A DNA stretch of 25,291 nt, from the NCBI GenBank assembly GCA_027623845.1, contig JAQBUJ010000001.1:1-25291 (forward strand). Reading direction: 5' to 3'. Below the pieces are notes generated by a model, which was given only the letters and a program-made list of their open reading frames with translations, had not been told where the DNA came from and ran no database searches. This document shows positions 1 to 7,638 of this stretch, piece by piece. The first letter of the stretch is position 1; every line of letters starts with the position of its first letter. The stretch is from Pseudomonadota bacterium. Lineage in GTDB: Bacteria; Pseudomonadota; Alphaproteobacteria; Thalassobaculales; Thalassobaculaceae. The position numbers were made by a program, and so were the translations under genes.

Positions 1-1002
<1,002 letters not shown>

Positions 1003-1047
1003 AGCCAATTCTCCTTATTACCTACCTGCAGAACTCCACTATCGGGA

Positions 1048-1063
1048 TCCGGCGATCGCCGGA
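1048..1063. other. Perfect 16-base palindrome (hairpin) between groES and groEL
   Basis: The sequence TCCGGCGATCGCCGGA is its own reverse complement. In RNA it can fold into six GC-rich pairs closed by a GATC tetraloop. It lies in the 83-base spacer between the groES stop and the groEL start, about 45 bases before the groEL ATG. No run of T follows it, so it does not look like an intrinsic terminator. Intergenic stem-loops that serve as mRNA processing sites are described for groESL of Agrobacterium, so processing is a reasonable inference. The core also contains the octamer GCGATCGC, which recurs in this window, so it may be only one instance of that repeated word. Confidence 0.6.
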
Positions 1064-1085
1064 CCGAAGAAGTCGGCAATTCAAA

Positions 1086-1373
1086 TCAATCGAGGACGCC
1101 CATGACGTCCGACTCACGCATGATCAACAGCTCCTTGCCGTCGATCTTGACCTCGGTGCCGGACCACTTGCCGTACAGCACCATATCGCCCTTTTTCAGG
1201 CTCATCGCGACCATGGCGCCATCGCTGTCACGGCTGCCGGGGCCGACCGAAACGATCTTCCCCTGCATCGGTTTTTCTTTGGCGGTATCAGGGATGATGA
1301 TGCCACCGGCGCTCTTTGACTCACCTTCAAGTGCTTCGACGACGACACGGTCGTGCAACGGACGAAATGCCAT
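1086..1373 (-). CDS. groES: Co-chaperonin GroES, 10 kDa
   Basis: The 95-residue protein begins MAFRPLHDRVVVEALEGESK, the standard opening of GroES. The flexible mobile loop SAGGIIIPD (about residues 21-29) binds GroEL. QGKIVSVGPG follows around 37-46 and the conserved LYGKWSGTEVKIDGKELLIM near 66-85 closes the beta barrel. The length is normal for the family. It forms the heptameric lid of the GroEL cage in the cytosol. A GGGAG ribosome site lies a few bases before the ATG. The gene is first in the groESL operon and the CIRCE operator lies about 47 bases upstream, so HrcA repression with heat induction is expected. Confidence 0.98.
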   Translation of the reverse strand: MAFRPLHDRVVVEALEGESKSAGGIIIPDTAKEKPMQGKIVSVGPGSRDSDGAMVAMSLKKGDMVLYGKWSGTEVKIDGKELLIMRESDVMGVLD

Positions 1374-1419
1374 GGATCGCTCCCGGGCTGTTGGCTGGTT
1401 GAATTCGCGAGGCCGTGTG

Positions 1420-1446
1420 TTAGCACTCTCAATGGCTGAGTGCCAG
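1420..1446 (-). promoter_or_regulatory. CIRCE operator (HrcA binding site) of groESL
   Basis: On the minus strand the site reads CTGGCACTC, nine bases, then GAGTGCTAA. The established CIRCE consensus is TTAGCACTC-N9-GAGTGCTAA. The groES-proximal half is perfect and the distal half matches at seven of nine positions, with the exact nine-base spacer. It lies about 47 bases upstream of the groES ATG, where the HrcA repressor blocks transcription. I could not pick convincing -35/-10 boxes next to it, and hrcA itself is not in the window. Confidence 0.92.
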
Positions 1447-1497
1447 GAAAATACTCAGAGGCCTATCTATCGCGTTGCCGTCGCTCCACGCGCGCTT

Positions 1498-2859
1498 TCA
1501 AGACCCGGCGATCGCCCGCCGTCGAGGAACGAAGCGATCATCGAAACGACTGGCGTCGTCGGGCGCCAGGACCACGCAAACGGACAGGTCGTCGTCCTGC
1601 ATCTTCTGGTCGAGAACCCGACCGTGCTGGTGCAGCCAGGCAATCGCCGCGCCGTCCGCCGGATCGATGTCATAGCGCAGCCGGAGGTCGCCAATGCTGA
1701 GCATCGCCTCGATCCGCTCGATCAACCCGGCGCAGCCTTGTCCGGTTATTGCCGAGAGCGCGACACGGGTCGCCTCATTGCGGGCGATCAGGGCGGACCG
1801 GCTTGCCGGGTCCATTTGATCGATCTTGTTGAGCGCTTCCAGCGAATGGCCGTTGCGGATCCGTTCAAGCACGCCCAAGTCATCCAGCACCGATTCCACG
1901 TCGCGTTTTTGATGCTCGGTTTCCGGGTGGCTTATATCGCGCACATGGACGATGACATCGGCCTCCAGGACTTCCTCCAAGGTCGCCCGAAAGGCGGCGA
2001 CCAGATGGGTCGGAAGCTCGGAGATAAAGCCAACCGTGTCGGACAGGATCACCTCGCGTCCCGATGGCAGAACCAGGCGCCGCATCGTCGGGTCCAGGGT
2101 GGCGAACAGCATATCCTTAGCCATCACATCGGCATCGGTCAGCCGGTTGAACAAGGTCGACTTTCCAGCATTGGTATAGCCGACGAAGGCGACGATCGGA
2201 TAGGGCGTCCGGGTTCGCGCCGCACGATGCAGGGAACGGGTCTTGGCGACCTGCTCAAGGTCGCGCTTTAGTTGGATGATCCGGTCGTCGATCTGACGGC
2301 GATCGAGTTCGATCTGACTTTCGCCCGGCCCGCCAAGGAAGCCGGCGCCGCCTCTTTGGCGCTCAAGATGGGTCCAGGACCTGACCAGGCGGCTGCGCTG
2401 AAAGGTCAGCGCCGCCAGTTCAACCTGCAGCCGGCCTTCATGGGTCCGTGCCCGAGCCCCGAAGATTTCCAGGATCAGGGCGGTGCGGTCGATGACCTTG
2501 CAGTTCCAGGCGCGCTCCAGATTGCGCTGTTGGATTGGCGAGAGCGCACAATCGATGATCGCGACTTCAATTTCGGAAGCCTCGATAAGTTGATGAAAGC
2601 GTTCGATGGTGCCGGTGCCGAACAGCGTCGCCGGGCGCAGTTTGGTCAGGCGCACGATCTCGGTATAGGTAATTTCAAGGTCAATGGCCTCGGCCAGACC
2701 GAGGGCCTCGGCCAACCGTTCCTCCGCTGACCGCCGCTGCCCGCTGGCGCCTCGGGTCTCTCGGGTATCGACGTCCGGATGCAGGACCATCGCGCGACCG
2801 CTGCCCATCTGGGCTATTTCAGCATCCAGCTCGGCGCCCGCCTTGGTGTGGCGCTTCAC
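1498..2859 (-). CDS. hflX: GTPase HflX, ribosome-associated
   Basis: HflX is a cytosolic GTPase that binds the 50S subunit and can split stalled or hibernating ribosomes. The N-terminal HflX domain includes TLFGTGTIERF (residues about 78-88). The linker with LTFQRSRLVRSWTHLERQ and GGPGESQIELDRR (about 151-188) is diagnostic. The GTPase domain shows G1 GYTNAGKS (227-234), G3 DTVGF and G4 NKID. I place the start at a GTG, giving 453 residues: it lies one base after the hfq stop and has a GAGGAAG ribosome site about nine bases upstream. An in-frame ATG at 2940 would add 27 residues lying wholly inside hfq and unlike the family. The hfq-hflX pairing is classical and the two are probably translationally coupled. 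groESL begins 124 bases downstream under its own control. Confidence 0.95.
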   Translation of the reverse strand: MKRHTKAGAELDAEIAQMGSGRAMVLHPDVDTRETRGASGQRRSAEERLAEALGLAEAIDLEITYTEIVRLTKLRPATLFGTGTIERFHQLIEASEIEVAIIDCALSPIQQRNLERAWNCKVIDRTALILEIFGARARTHEGRLQVELAALTFQRSRLVRSWTHLERQRGGAGFLGGPGESQIELDRRQIDDRIIQLKRDLEQVAKTRSLHRAARTRTPYPIVAFVGYTNAGKSTLFNRLTDADVMAKDMLFATLDPTMRRLVLPSGREVILSDTVGFISELPTHLVAAFRATLEEVLEADVIVHVRDISHPETEHQKRDVESVLDDLGVLERIRNGHSLEALNKIDQMDPASRSALIARNEATRVALSAITGQGCAGLIERIEAMLSIGDLRLRYDIDPADGAAIAWLHQHGRVLDQKMQDDDLSVCVVLAPDDASRFDDRFVPRRRAIAGS

Positions 2860-2860
2860 G

Positions 2861-3106
2861 TCAGGCGTCTTCCTCGCTGGTGTCGCCAAGCTGGATCGGC
2901 TGGCCCGGCATGATCGTGGAAATCGCGTGCTTGTAGACAAGCTGAACGTGCGAGTCCCGTTTCAACAACAACGAAAAATTATCAAACCACGTAACGATAC
3001 CCTGCAGTTTCACGCCGTTAACCAGGAAGATCGTGACAGCGACCTTGTTCTTACGAATGGTGTTGAGGAAAACCTCCTGCACATTCTGGCTTTTTTCGCT
3101 CGCCAT
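2861..3106 (-). CDS. hfq: RNA chaperone Hfq
   Basis: The 81-residue protein has the full Sm-like fold. QNVQEVFLNTIRKNKVAVTIFL covers the first helix and strand Sm1, with the proximal-face glutamine near residue 7. Sm1 ends in VNGVKLQGIVTWFDNFSLLL, and YKHAISTIMPGQPI is the Sm2 motif with the conserved YKH around 58-60. The acidic tail is short, as usual in Alphaproteobacteria. Hfq forms a hexamer that pairs small RNAs with mRNAs and, in this group, influences nitrogen-fixation regulation. An AAAAGG ribosome site sits eight bases before the ATG. Upstream lies a 154-base spacer after the HAD gene, which could carry its own promoter and a small hairpin in the leader. hflX follows with one base between stop and start. 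Confidence 0.98.
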   Translation of the reverse strand: MASEKSQNVQEVFLNTIRKNKVAVTIFLVNGVKLQGIVTWFDNFSLLLKRDSHVQLVYKHAISTIMPGQPIQLGDTSEEDA

Positions 3107-3129
3107 GGATCTGGCCTTTTCTTGTTGAT

Positions 3130-3146
3130 GGCGCCTTCAAGGCACC
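3130..3146 (-). promoter_or_regulatory. Possible hairpin in the hfq leader
   Basis: On the minus strand GGTGCCTTGAAGGCGCC can form seven pairs (one G-U) around a three-base loop. It ends 24 bases before the hfq ATG, just upstream of the AAAAGG ribosome site. No U-run follows, so it is unlikely to be a terminator. A role in hfq translation or autoregulation is speculative. The rest of the 3107-3260 spacer shows no clear promoter that I can support. Confidence 0.35.
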
Positions 3147-3260
3147 TTGTCTCGTCGAGAGGGTCGATGTTTGTCGGTAATCTTCGGCTTGTCTAAAGCG
3201 TTGGGGACGTCACAGGCGCATAGCCCCGACTATCAACGCTACCCCTGCAATATAGGGTGT

Positions 3261-3935
3261 TCAGCCTCCAGTACAATCCAGGAACGCATCGGCCAGTGCC
3301 ATACAGGATGGGAAAACCGCCTGGGGACGCCAGTCCGCAAGCTCTTGGGCGGTAACCGCGCCGCCCTCGATGAGGATCGGCACGCAATCGCTTCGATGGG
3401 CGCATTCCAGATCGGAAGCCGTATCGCCGACGAACCAGATACTGGCGCCGGGATTGAGCCCTGATCCGGCGAGCGCCAAATGCACCGGGTCGACGGCCGG
3501 CTTGTCCCGAGGCGCATCGGTGGCGCCGACGATGTTGCCGAAAAGATGCGTCCAGCCCAGCCGCTCCGCCTCGATCCGCAGATAGCCGCCGTTTTTATTC
3601 GACACCACGGACATCGAGATCGCGCCCTCAGTCAGTATCCGCAACAAATCCGCCGCGCCGGGCAGTGGACGCACCTCGTCAGCGTGAAATTCCTCGAACC
3701 GGTCGTAAAAATACGCCAGCGCTTGCTCCCAATGCTCAGCGAACAATGTCGGGAAGGCGTCGCGGGCTGATTGTTTGGTCCGTTGCCGGACCTCCTCCAT
3801 GCTCCAGGTCGGTCGGTCGAAGGCGCTGAACGTCGCGTTGAGCGATCGCCCAATGGCGCCCCAATTGTCGGCTAGGGTGCCGTCCCAGTCGAAGATCACC
3901 GCTTCGGGCCGGGTTAGTCCGGCGTCCTGGATCAT
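3261..3935 (-). CDS. HAD-superfamily hydrolase, phosphoglycolate-phosphatase-like
   Basis: The 224-residue protein has all four HAD motifs. Motif I is VIFDWDGTLAD, with nucleophile D16 and acid/base D18. Motif II is VVSNKNG, where the serine is followed by asparagine-lysine as in phosphoglycolate phosphatase relatives. The motif III lysine lies in RDKPAVDP, and motif IV is VGDTASD. The helical cap between motifs I and II (about residues 25-90) marks subfamily IA. It should be a cytosolic Mg-dependent phosphatase; the substrate cannot be read from sequence. Its ATG overlaps the stop of the upstream transaminase gene by four bases, so the two are co-translated. A Gph-type role on 2-phosphoglycolate is possible but not shown. 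Confidence 0.9.
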   Translation of the reverse strand: MIQDAGLTRPEAVIFDWDGTLADNWGAIGRSLNATFSAFDRPTWSMEEVRQRTKQSARDAFPTLFAEHWEQALAYFYDRFEEFHADEVRPLPGAADLLRILTEGAISMSVVSNKNGGYLRIEAERLGWTHLFGNIVGATDAPRDKPAVDPVHLALAGSGLNPGASIWFVGDTASDLECAHRSDCVPILIEGGAVTAQELADWRPQAVFPSCMALADAFLDCTGG

Positions 3936-4795
3936 GATGACGCGCCGCTGCCAGCGGCATGCGCGAGATAGGCGTCAAGCAACCGCACGCTCAACGAGCC
4001 CGCCTTGCCGTTACCAATAACCACATCGTCGATTTGCGTCACCGGGGTCAGGAACGAGGTGGCCGAGGTGACGAAAGCCTCGCGTGCGCCTTTGGCCTCC
4101 GTCACGGTAAACGGACGCTCGACAAAGGCAATGCCCTGCTCGGCCGCCAAGGCGACCATCGCCGCGCGGGTGATGCCGCTCAGGATTTCATTGCCCAGAT
4201 GCCGGGTGACCAGTTCCCCCGCCGGCGTGACGATCCAGGCATTGGTCGATGTGCCCTCGGTCACGAAGTCATCGGTGGTTACCTGCCAGGCCTCGTAGGC
4301 GCCGGCCTCGCGGGCTTGTTGCTTGCCCAGTACGTTCGGCAAAAGCGAGACCGACTTGATGTCGCAGCGGGCCCAGCGGATATCCGGGATGGTCAGCACC
4401 TTAACCCCTTCCTCGGTCTTGGTCGGGGTCGGCAGAGCAAGCCGGCGCGCGGTCATCACCAGGGCCGGTCGGGTGTTTTTAGGGAATGGATGATCGCGCC
4501 GAGCGACACCACGGGTCGCCTGGATATAGACCATGCCGTCGCTAAGGCGGTTGCGCCGGACCATTTCCCGCATCACCTGGCGCAAAGGCGCACGCCGCAT
4601 CGGCTGATCGATCCGCAGTTCTCGAAGCGATCGGTCGAGCCGGTCGAGATGCGGCTCCTCGTCAACCAAACGCCCGCGATGCACCAGCACCACCTCATAG
4701 ACGCCGTCGGCGAACTGGTAGCCGCGATCCTCGACATGCACCACGGCGTCGCCATGCGGTATGTAGCGCCCGTTTACATAGGCGATTCTGGACAT
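3932..4795 (-). CDS. dat: D-amino-acid transaminase (class IV PLP aminotransferase)
   Basis: The 287-residue protein has the class IV (branched-chain/D-alanine/ADC lyase) fold. The opening SRIAYVNGRYIPHGDAVVHV and RGYQFADGVYEV are typical of D-amino-acid transaminases. The PLP lysine is K147 in RCDIKSVSLLPNVLGKQQA, matching the CDIKSLNLL context of bacillary D-alanine transaminase. EGTSTNAWIV provides the phosphate-binding region. The likely reaction is D-alanine plus 2-oxoglutarate giving pyruvate and D-glutamate, feeding cell-wall precursors. Branched-chain aminotransferase activity is the main alternative, but the CDIKS context favours the D-specific group. A gene of this family between trkA and hfq recurs in Rhodospirillales-type clusters, as far as I recall. 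The downstream HAD gene overlaps by four bases. Confidence 0.88.
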   Translation of the reverse strand: MSRIAYVNGRYIPHGDAVVHVEDRGYQFADGVYEVVLVHRGRLVDEEPHLDRLDRSLRELRIDQPMRRAPLRQVMREMVRRNRLSDGMVYIQATRGVARRDHPFPKNTRPALVMTARRLALPTPTKTEEGVKVLTIPDIRWARCDIKSVSLLPNVLGKQQAREAGAYEAWQVTTDDFVTEGTSTNAWIVTPAGELVTRHLGNEILSGITRAAMVALAAEQGIAFVERPFTVTEAKGAREAFVTSATSFLTPVTQIDDVVIGNGKAGSLSVRLLDAYLAHAAGSGASS

Positions 4796-4848
4796 GCTCG
4801 TAGCCCTTGTTCTAGAGGCGCTGGAAGGTTTGACAGTGGAACCGCCGG

Positions 4849-6225
4849 TCAGAAGAAGTCAAGCCGGACGGCGAACAGTTTCTCGACCTTTTTCACCGCC
4901 TCGTAGGTCGCGAACAAGACCACCCGGTCATGGGCGTTGATCACGGTCGCTCCGCGCGGCACGATCACCGTTTCGCCCCGAAGGATGGCGCCGATGATCA
5001 CTCCCGGAGGCAACTTGGCGTCCCGCAAGGGCTTGCCGACCAAGGGCGAGGTCTCCAGCGCCTCGGCTTCGATGACCTCGCCGAAATCCTCACGCACCGA
5101 ATAAATGCCGCGAATGCGGCCCCGCCGCACATGCTGCAAAATCGAAGAGACGGTGATAACCCGCGGATTGATCACCGCGTCGATGCCGAGCGTGGTGACC
5201 AGCGGGGCATAGGAGTGTTTGTTGATCAAAGCGACGGTTCGTTTGGCGCCGGCCCGCTTGGCCAATAGCGAGCCGATGATGTTCACCTCATCGTCATTGG
5301 AAACCGCGACGAAGGTCTCTGTCTCCGAAACATTGGCTTCCTCAAGGATCTCCAGATCGAGAATGTCACCGTTCAGAACCATGGTGTGGTCCAGCGTTTG
5401 GGCGACGTATTTCGCCCGTTCCTTATCGAATTCGATGACCTTGGCCCGAACGCCGGCATGCTCAAGCTCGATTTCCTCGGCCAGGGTCAGGCCGATATTA
5501 CCGCCGCCGGCGATAATAACGCTGCGGCCCTCCTCTTCTTCATAGCCGAAGGACGCCATGGCGCGACTGAGATGAGCGATATCGCAGATAAAATAGACCT
5601 GATCGCCGGCCAACATCTGGTCGTCGGATTTTGGCACGATCCCTTTGTCGTTCCGAATAATGCCGACGATGACAATGTTTAGATCGGGGAAAAGCTGGGT
5701 GAGTTGACGCATCGGGGTGTTGATGATCGGGCAATCCTCATCGCAGCGAACCCCGACCACCCGGATCAACCCATCAGCCATCGGCACAACGTCAAAGGCG
5801 CCGGGAACCTGAAGCTGCCGACCGATCGCCCGCGCCACCTCGCGCTCCGGCGAGATGATGACATCGATCGGCATGTTGTCGCGGCTATACAGGTCACCCC
5901 AGATTGGCTTCAAGTATTCCTGTTGGCGTACCCGGGCGATCTTGGTGGGAATATTGAATAGCGAATGGCCGACCTGACAGGCGACCATGTTGACCTCATC
6001 CGAGAAGGTCACCGCGATCAACATATCGGCGTCTTTGGCGCCGGCCTGCTCCAGAATGTTCGGTTGCGACGCCAGACCTTGAATGCTGCGAACATCCAAG
6101 GTCTCACTGATCCTCTGCACCAGGCTCGCGTCCTGGTCGATGACCGTGACATCGTTGTTTTCGCTCGCTAAATGCTGAGCGATGCTGGTCCCGACCTGGC
6201 CAGCGCCGCAAATAACCACCTTCAT
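4849..6225 (-). CDS. trkA: Trk potassium uptake regulator TrkA (two RCK domains)
   Basis: The 458-residue protein is a tandem duplication. The first NAD-binding RCK-N unit opens with KVVICGAGQVGTSIAQHLA and is followed by an RCK-C domain (about residues 145-225). A second RCK-N opens with VIIAGGGNIGLTLAEEIE near 236-253, followed by a second RCK-C (about 375-455). Full length for the family is about 458. TrkA binds NAD(H) and nucleotides on the cytoplasmic side of the TrkH/TrkG channel and gates K+ uptake. No trkH/trkG is visible here. Only nine bases separate it from the ntrX stop and no Shine-Dalgarno sequence is evident, so its translation may depend on reinitiation after ntrX. The link of potassium regulation to the ntr operon is a conserved alphaproteobacterial arrangement. 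Confidence 0.96.
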   Translation of the reverse strand: MKVVICGAGQVGTSIAQHLASENNDVTVIDQDASLVQRISETLDVRSIQGLASQPNILEQAGAKDADMLIAVTFSDEVNMVACQVGHSLFNIPTKIARVRQQEYLKPIWGDLYSRDNMPIDVIISPEREVARAIGRQLQVPGAFDVVPMADGLIRVVGVRCDEDCPIINTPMRQLTQLFPDLNIVIVGIIRNDKGIVPKSDDQMLAGDQVYFICDIAHLSRAMASFGYEEEEGRSVIIAGGGNIGLTLAEEIELEHAGVRAKVIEFDKERAKYVAQTLDHTMVLNGDILDLEILEEANVSETETFVAVSNDDEVNIIGSLLAKRAGAKRTVALINKHSYAPLVTTLGIDAVINPRVITVSSILQHVRRGRIRGIYSVREDFGEVIEAEALETSPLVGKPLRDAKLPPGVIIGAILRGETVIVPRGATVINAHDRVVLFATYEAVKKVEKLFAVRLDFF

Positions 6226-6234
6226 CGCGTGGCA

Positions 6235-7638
6235 TCAACCGGTTTTGACCGGCCGCTCCCCTTGAGTCACGCCCAGCGACTTAAGTTTTCGGTGTAGCGC
6301 CGAGCGCTCCATTCCGACAAAACTCGCGGTGCGCGAGATGTTGCCGCCGAATCTGTTGACCTGGGCCAAAAGATATTCCCGCTCGAAGGTTTCCCGGGCA
6401 TCGCGTAGCGGCATGCCCATGATTTCCACCCCCCGGTCCAACTGCAACGTGGTCGGCGTCACCGATACGATTTCCGGCGGCAGCATATCGGCGCGAACCA
6501 TATCGCGCGATGTTCCCGGCGCCATGATCAGCAGCCAATCGATGACGTTGCGCAACTGCCGCACATTGCCGGGCCAGTCATAGGCCTGTAGCGCCGCCAA
6601 TGCATCCTCGGAAATTTCTCGCAGCGGCATGCCGGAAACTTCCGCCGACTGGCGCAGGAAATGTCGGGTAAGCTTGGGGATATCCTCGCGTCGCTCTCGC
6701 AGGGCCGGAACCCGTACCGGCACGACATTGAGGCGGTAAAACAAATCCTCGCGGAACTGCCCGGTCGAGATCTCCTGCTGCAGATCCCGATTTGTCGAGG
6801 CGATCACCCGAACGTCGACCTCGACTTCAATCTTGCCGCCGACCCGCCGAAACCGCTGCTCCTGCAGCACTCGAACGATTTTCCCCTGAGTTTCCAGAGG
6901 CATGTCCGCCACTTCGTCAAGGAAAAGCGTCCCCTTATGGGCCCGCTCGAAGACGCCGACGGTATGGCCGTTGGCAAAGCCGGTCTCGGGGTTTTCGGTG
7001 CCGAACAGTTCGGTCTCCAGGCGTTCCGGATTCAAGGTCGCGCAATTCAGCACCACCATCGGTCCATCCATCCGCCCGGACTTGGCGTGGATCATGCCGG
7101 CGACCACTTCCTTGCCGGCGCCAGCCGGTCCGGTGATCAGCACCCGGCTATTGGTTGGCGCGACCTTTTCGACCGCCGATCGGATCTGGGTCAACCCTGG
7201 CGAGCTGCCGATCAGATCGTTGCTCGCCCCGACCTTGCGCAACAGTTCGATATTTTCGCGTTTCAACCGCGCCGCCTCGACCGCGCGCCGGACCAGCAGC
7301 AGCAATCGGTCGGCCTTGAACGGTTTCTCGATGAAGTCATAAGCGCCGCGTTTGATCGCGTTGACCGCCGTCTTGATGGTGCCGTGGCCGCTGATCATGA
7401 TGACCGGAAGGCTCGGATGCGCTTCCTTGACCCGGTCGAGGATCTCTAAACCATCAAGCGTGCTGTTCTGCAGCCAAATATCGAGGATCAGTAGCCCCGG
7501 AATCCGGCCGTTCACCTCGGCCAATGCCTGATCTGAATCGCCGGCTTGTCGGGTGTCGTAGCCTTCGTCTTCCAATATGCCGGCGATCAACGCACGGATG
7601 TCCGCCTCGTCATCGACGATCAGGATATCATTCGCCAT
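6235..7638 (-). CDS. ntrX: Nitrogen regulation response regulator NtrX
   Basis: The receiver domain begins MANDILIVDDEADIRALIAG, with phosphoacceptor D53 in LLILDIWL and lysine in DFIEKPFKADRL. The AAA+ domain has Walker A GPAGAGKE and Walker B TLFLDEVADMP. The Fis-type helix-turn-helix near the C-terminus is GNISRTASFVGMERSALHRK. The loop that carries GAFTGA in sigma-54 activators here reads TGFANGHTVGVF, so the motif is absent, as known for alphaproteobacterial NtrX. It therefore probably does not drive sigma-54 directly. I choose the ATG at 7638 (467 residues) because the receiver starts there and AAGG precedes it. The longer in-frame start adds 12 residues inside ntrY. It overlaps ntrY by 11 bases and should be phosphorylated by NtrY. 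Confidence 0.95.
   Translation of the reverse strand: MANDILIVDDEADIRALIAGILEDEGYDTRQAGDSDQALAEVNGRIPGLLILDIWLQNSTLDGLEILDRVKEAHPSLPVIMISGHGTIKTAVNAIKRGAYDFIEKPFKADRLLLLVRRAVEAARLKRENIELLRKVGASNDLIGSSPGLTQIRSAVEKVAPTNSRVLITGPAGAGKEVVAGMIHAKSGRMDGPMVVLNCATLNPERLETELFGTENPETGFANGHTVGVFERAHKGTLFLDEVADMPLETQGKIVRVLQEQRFRRVGGKIEVEVDVRVIASTNRDLQQEISTGQFREDLFYRLNVVPVRVPALRERREDIPKLTRHFLRQSAEVSGMPLREISEDALAALQAYDWPGNVRQLRNVIDWLLIMAPGTSRDMVRADMLPPEIVSVTPTTLQLDRGVEIMGMPLRDARETFEREYLLAQVNRFGGNISRTASFVGMERSALHRKLKSLGVTQGERPVKTG

Noticed and set aside
1447..1490. Heat-shock sigma-32 or housekeeping promoter in front of the CIRCE site
   Set aside because: TATTTT could be a -10 box, but no acceptable -35 box lies 16-18 bases upstream and no CTTGAA-type box is present.
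1102..2271. 389-codon plus-strand frame opposite groES and hflX
   Set aside because: It covers the CIRCE operator and two certain genes on the other strand and has no family features.
3959..4906. 315-codon plus-strand frame opposite the D-amino-acid transaminase
   Set aside because: The opposite strand has a clear catalytic lysine context and operon overlaps; this frame has neither domain nor context.
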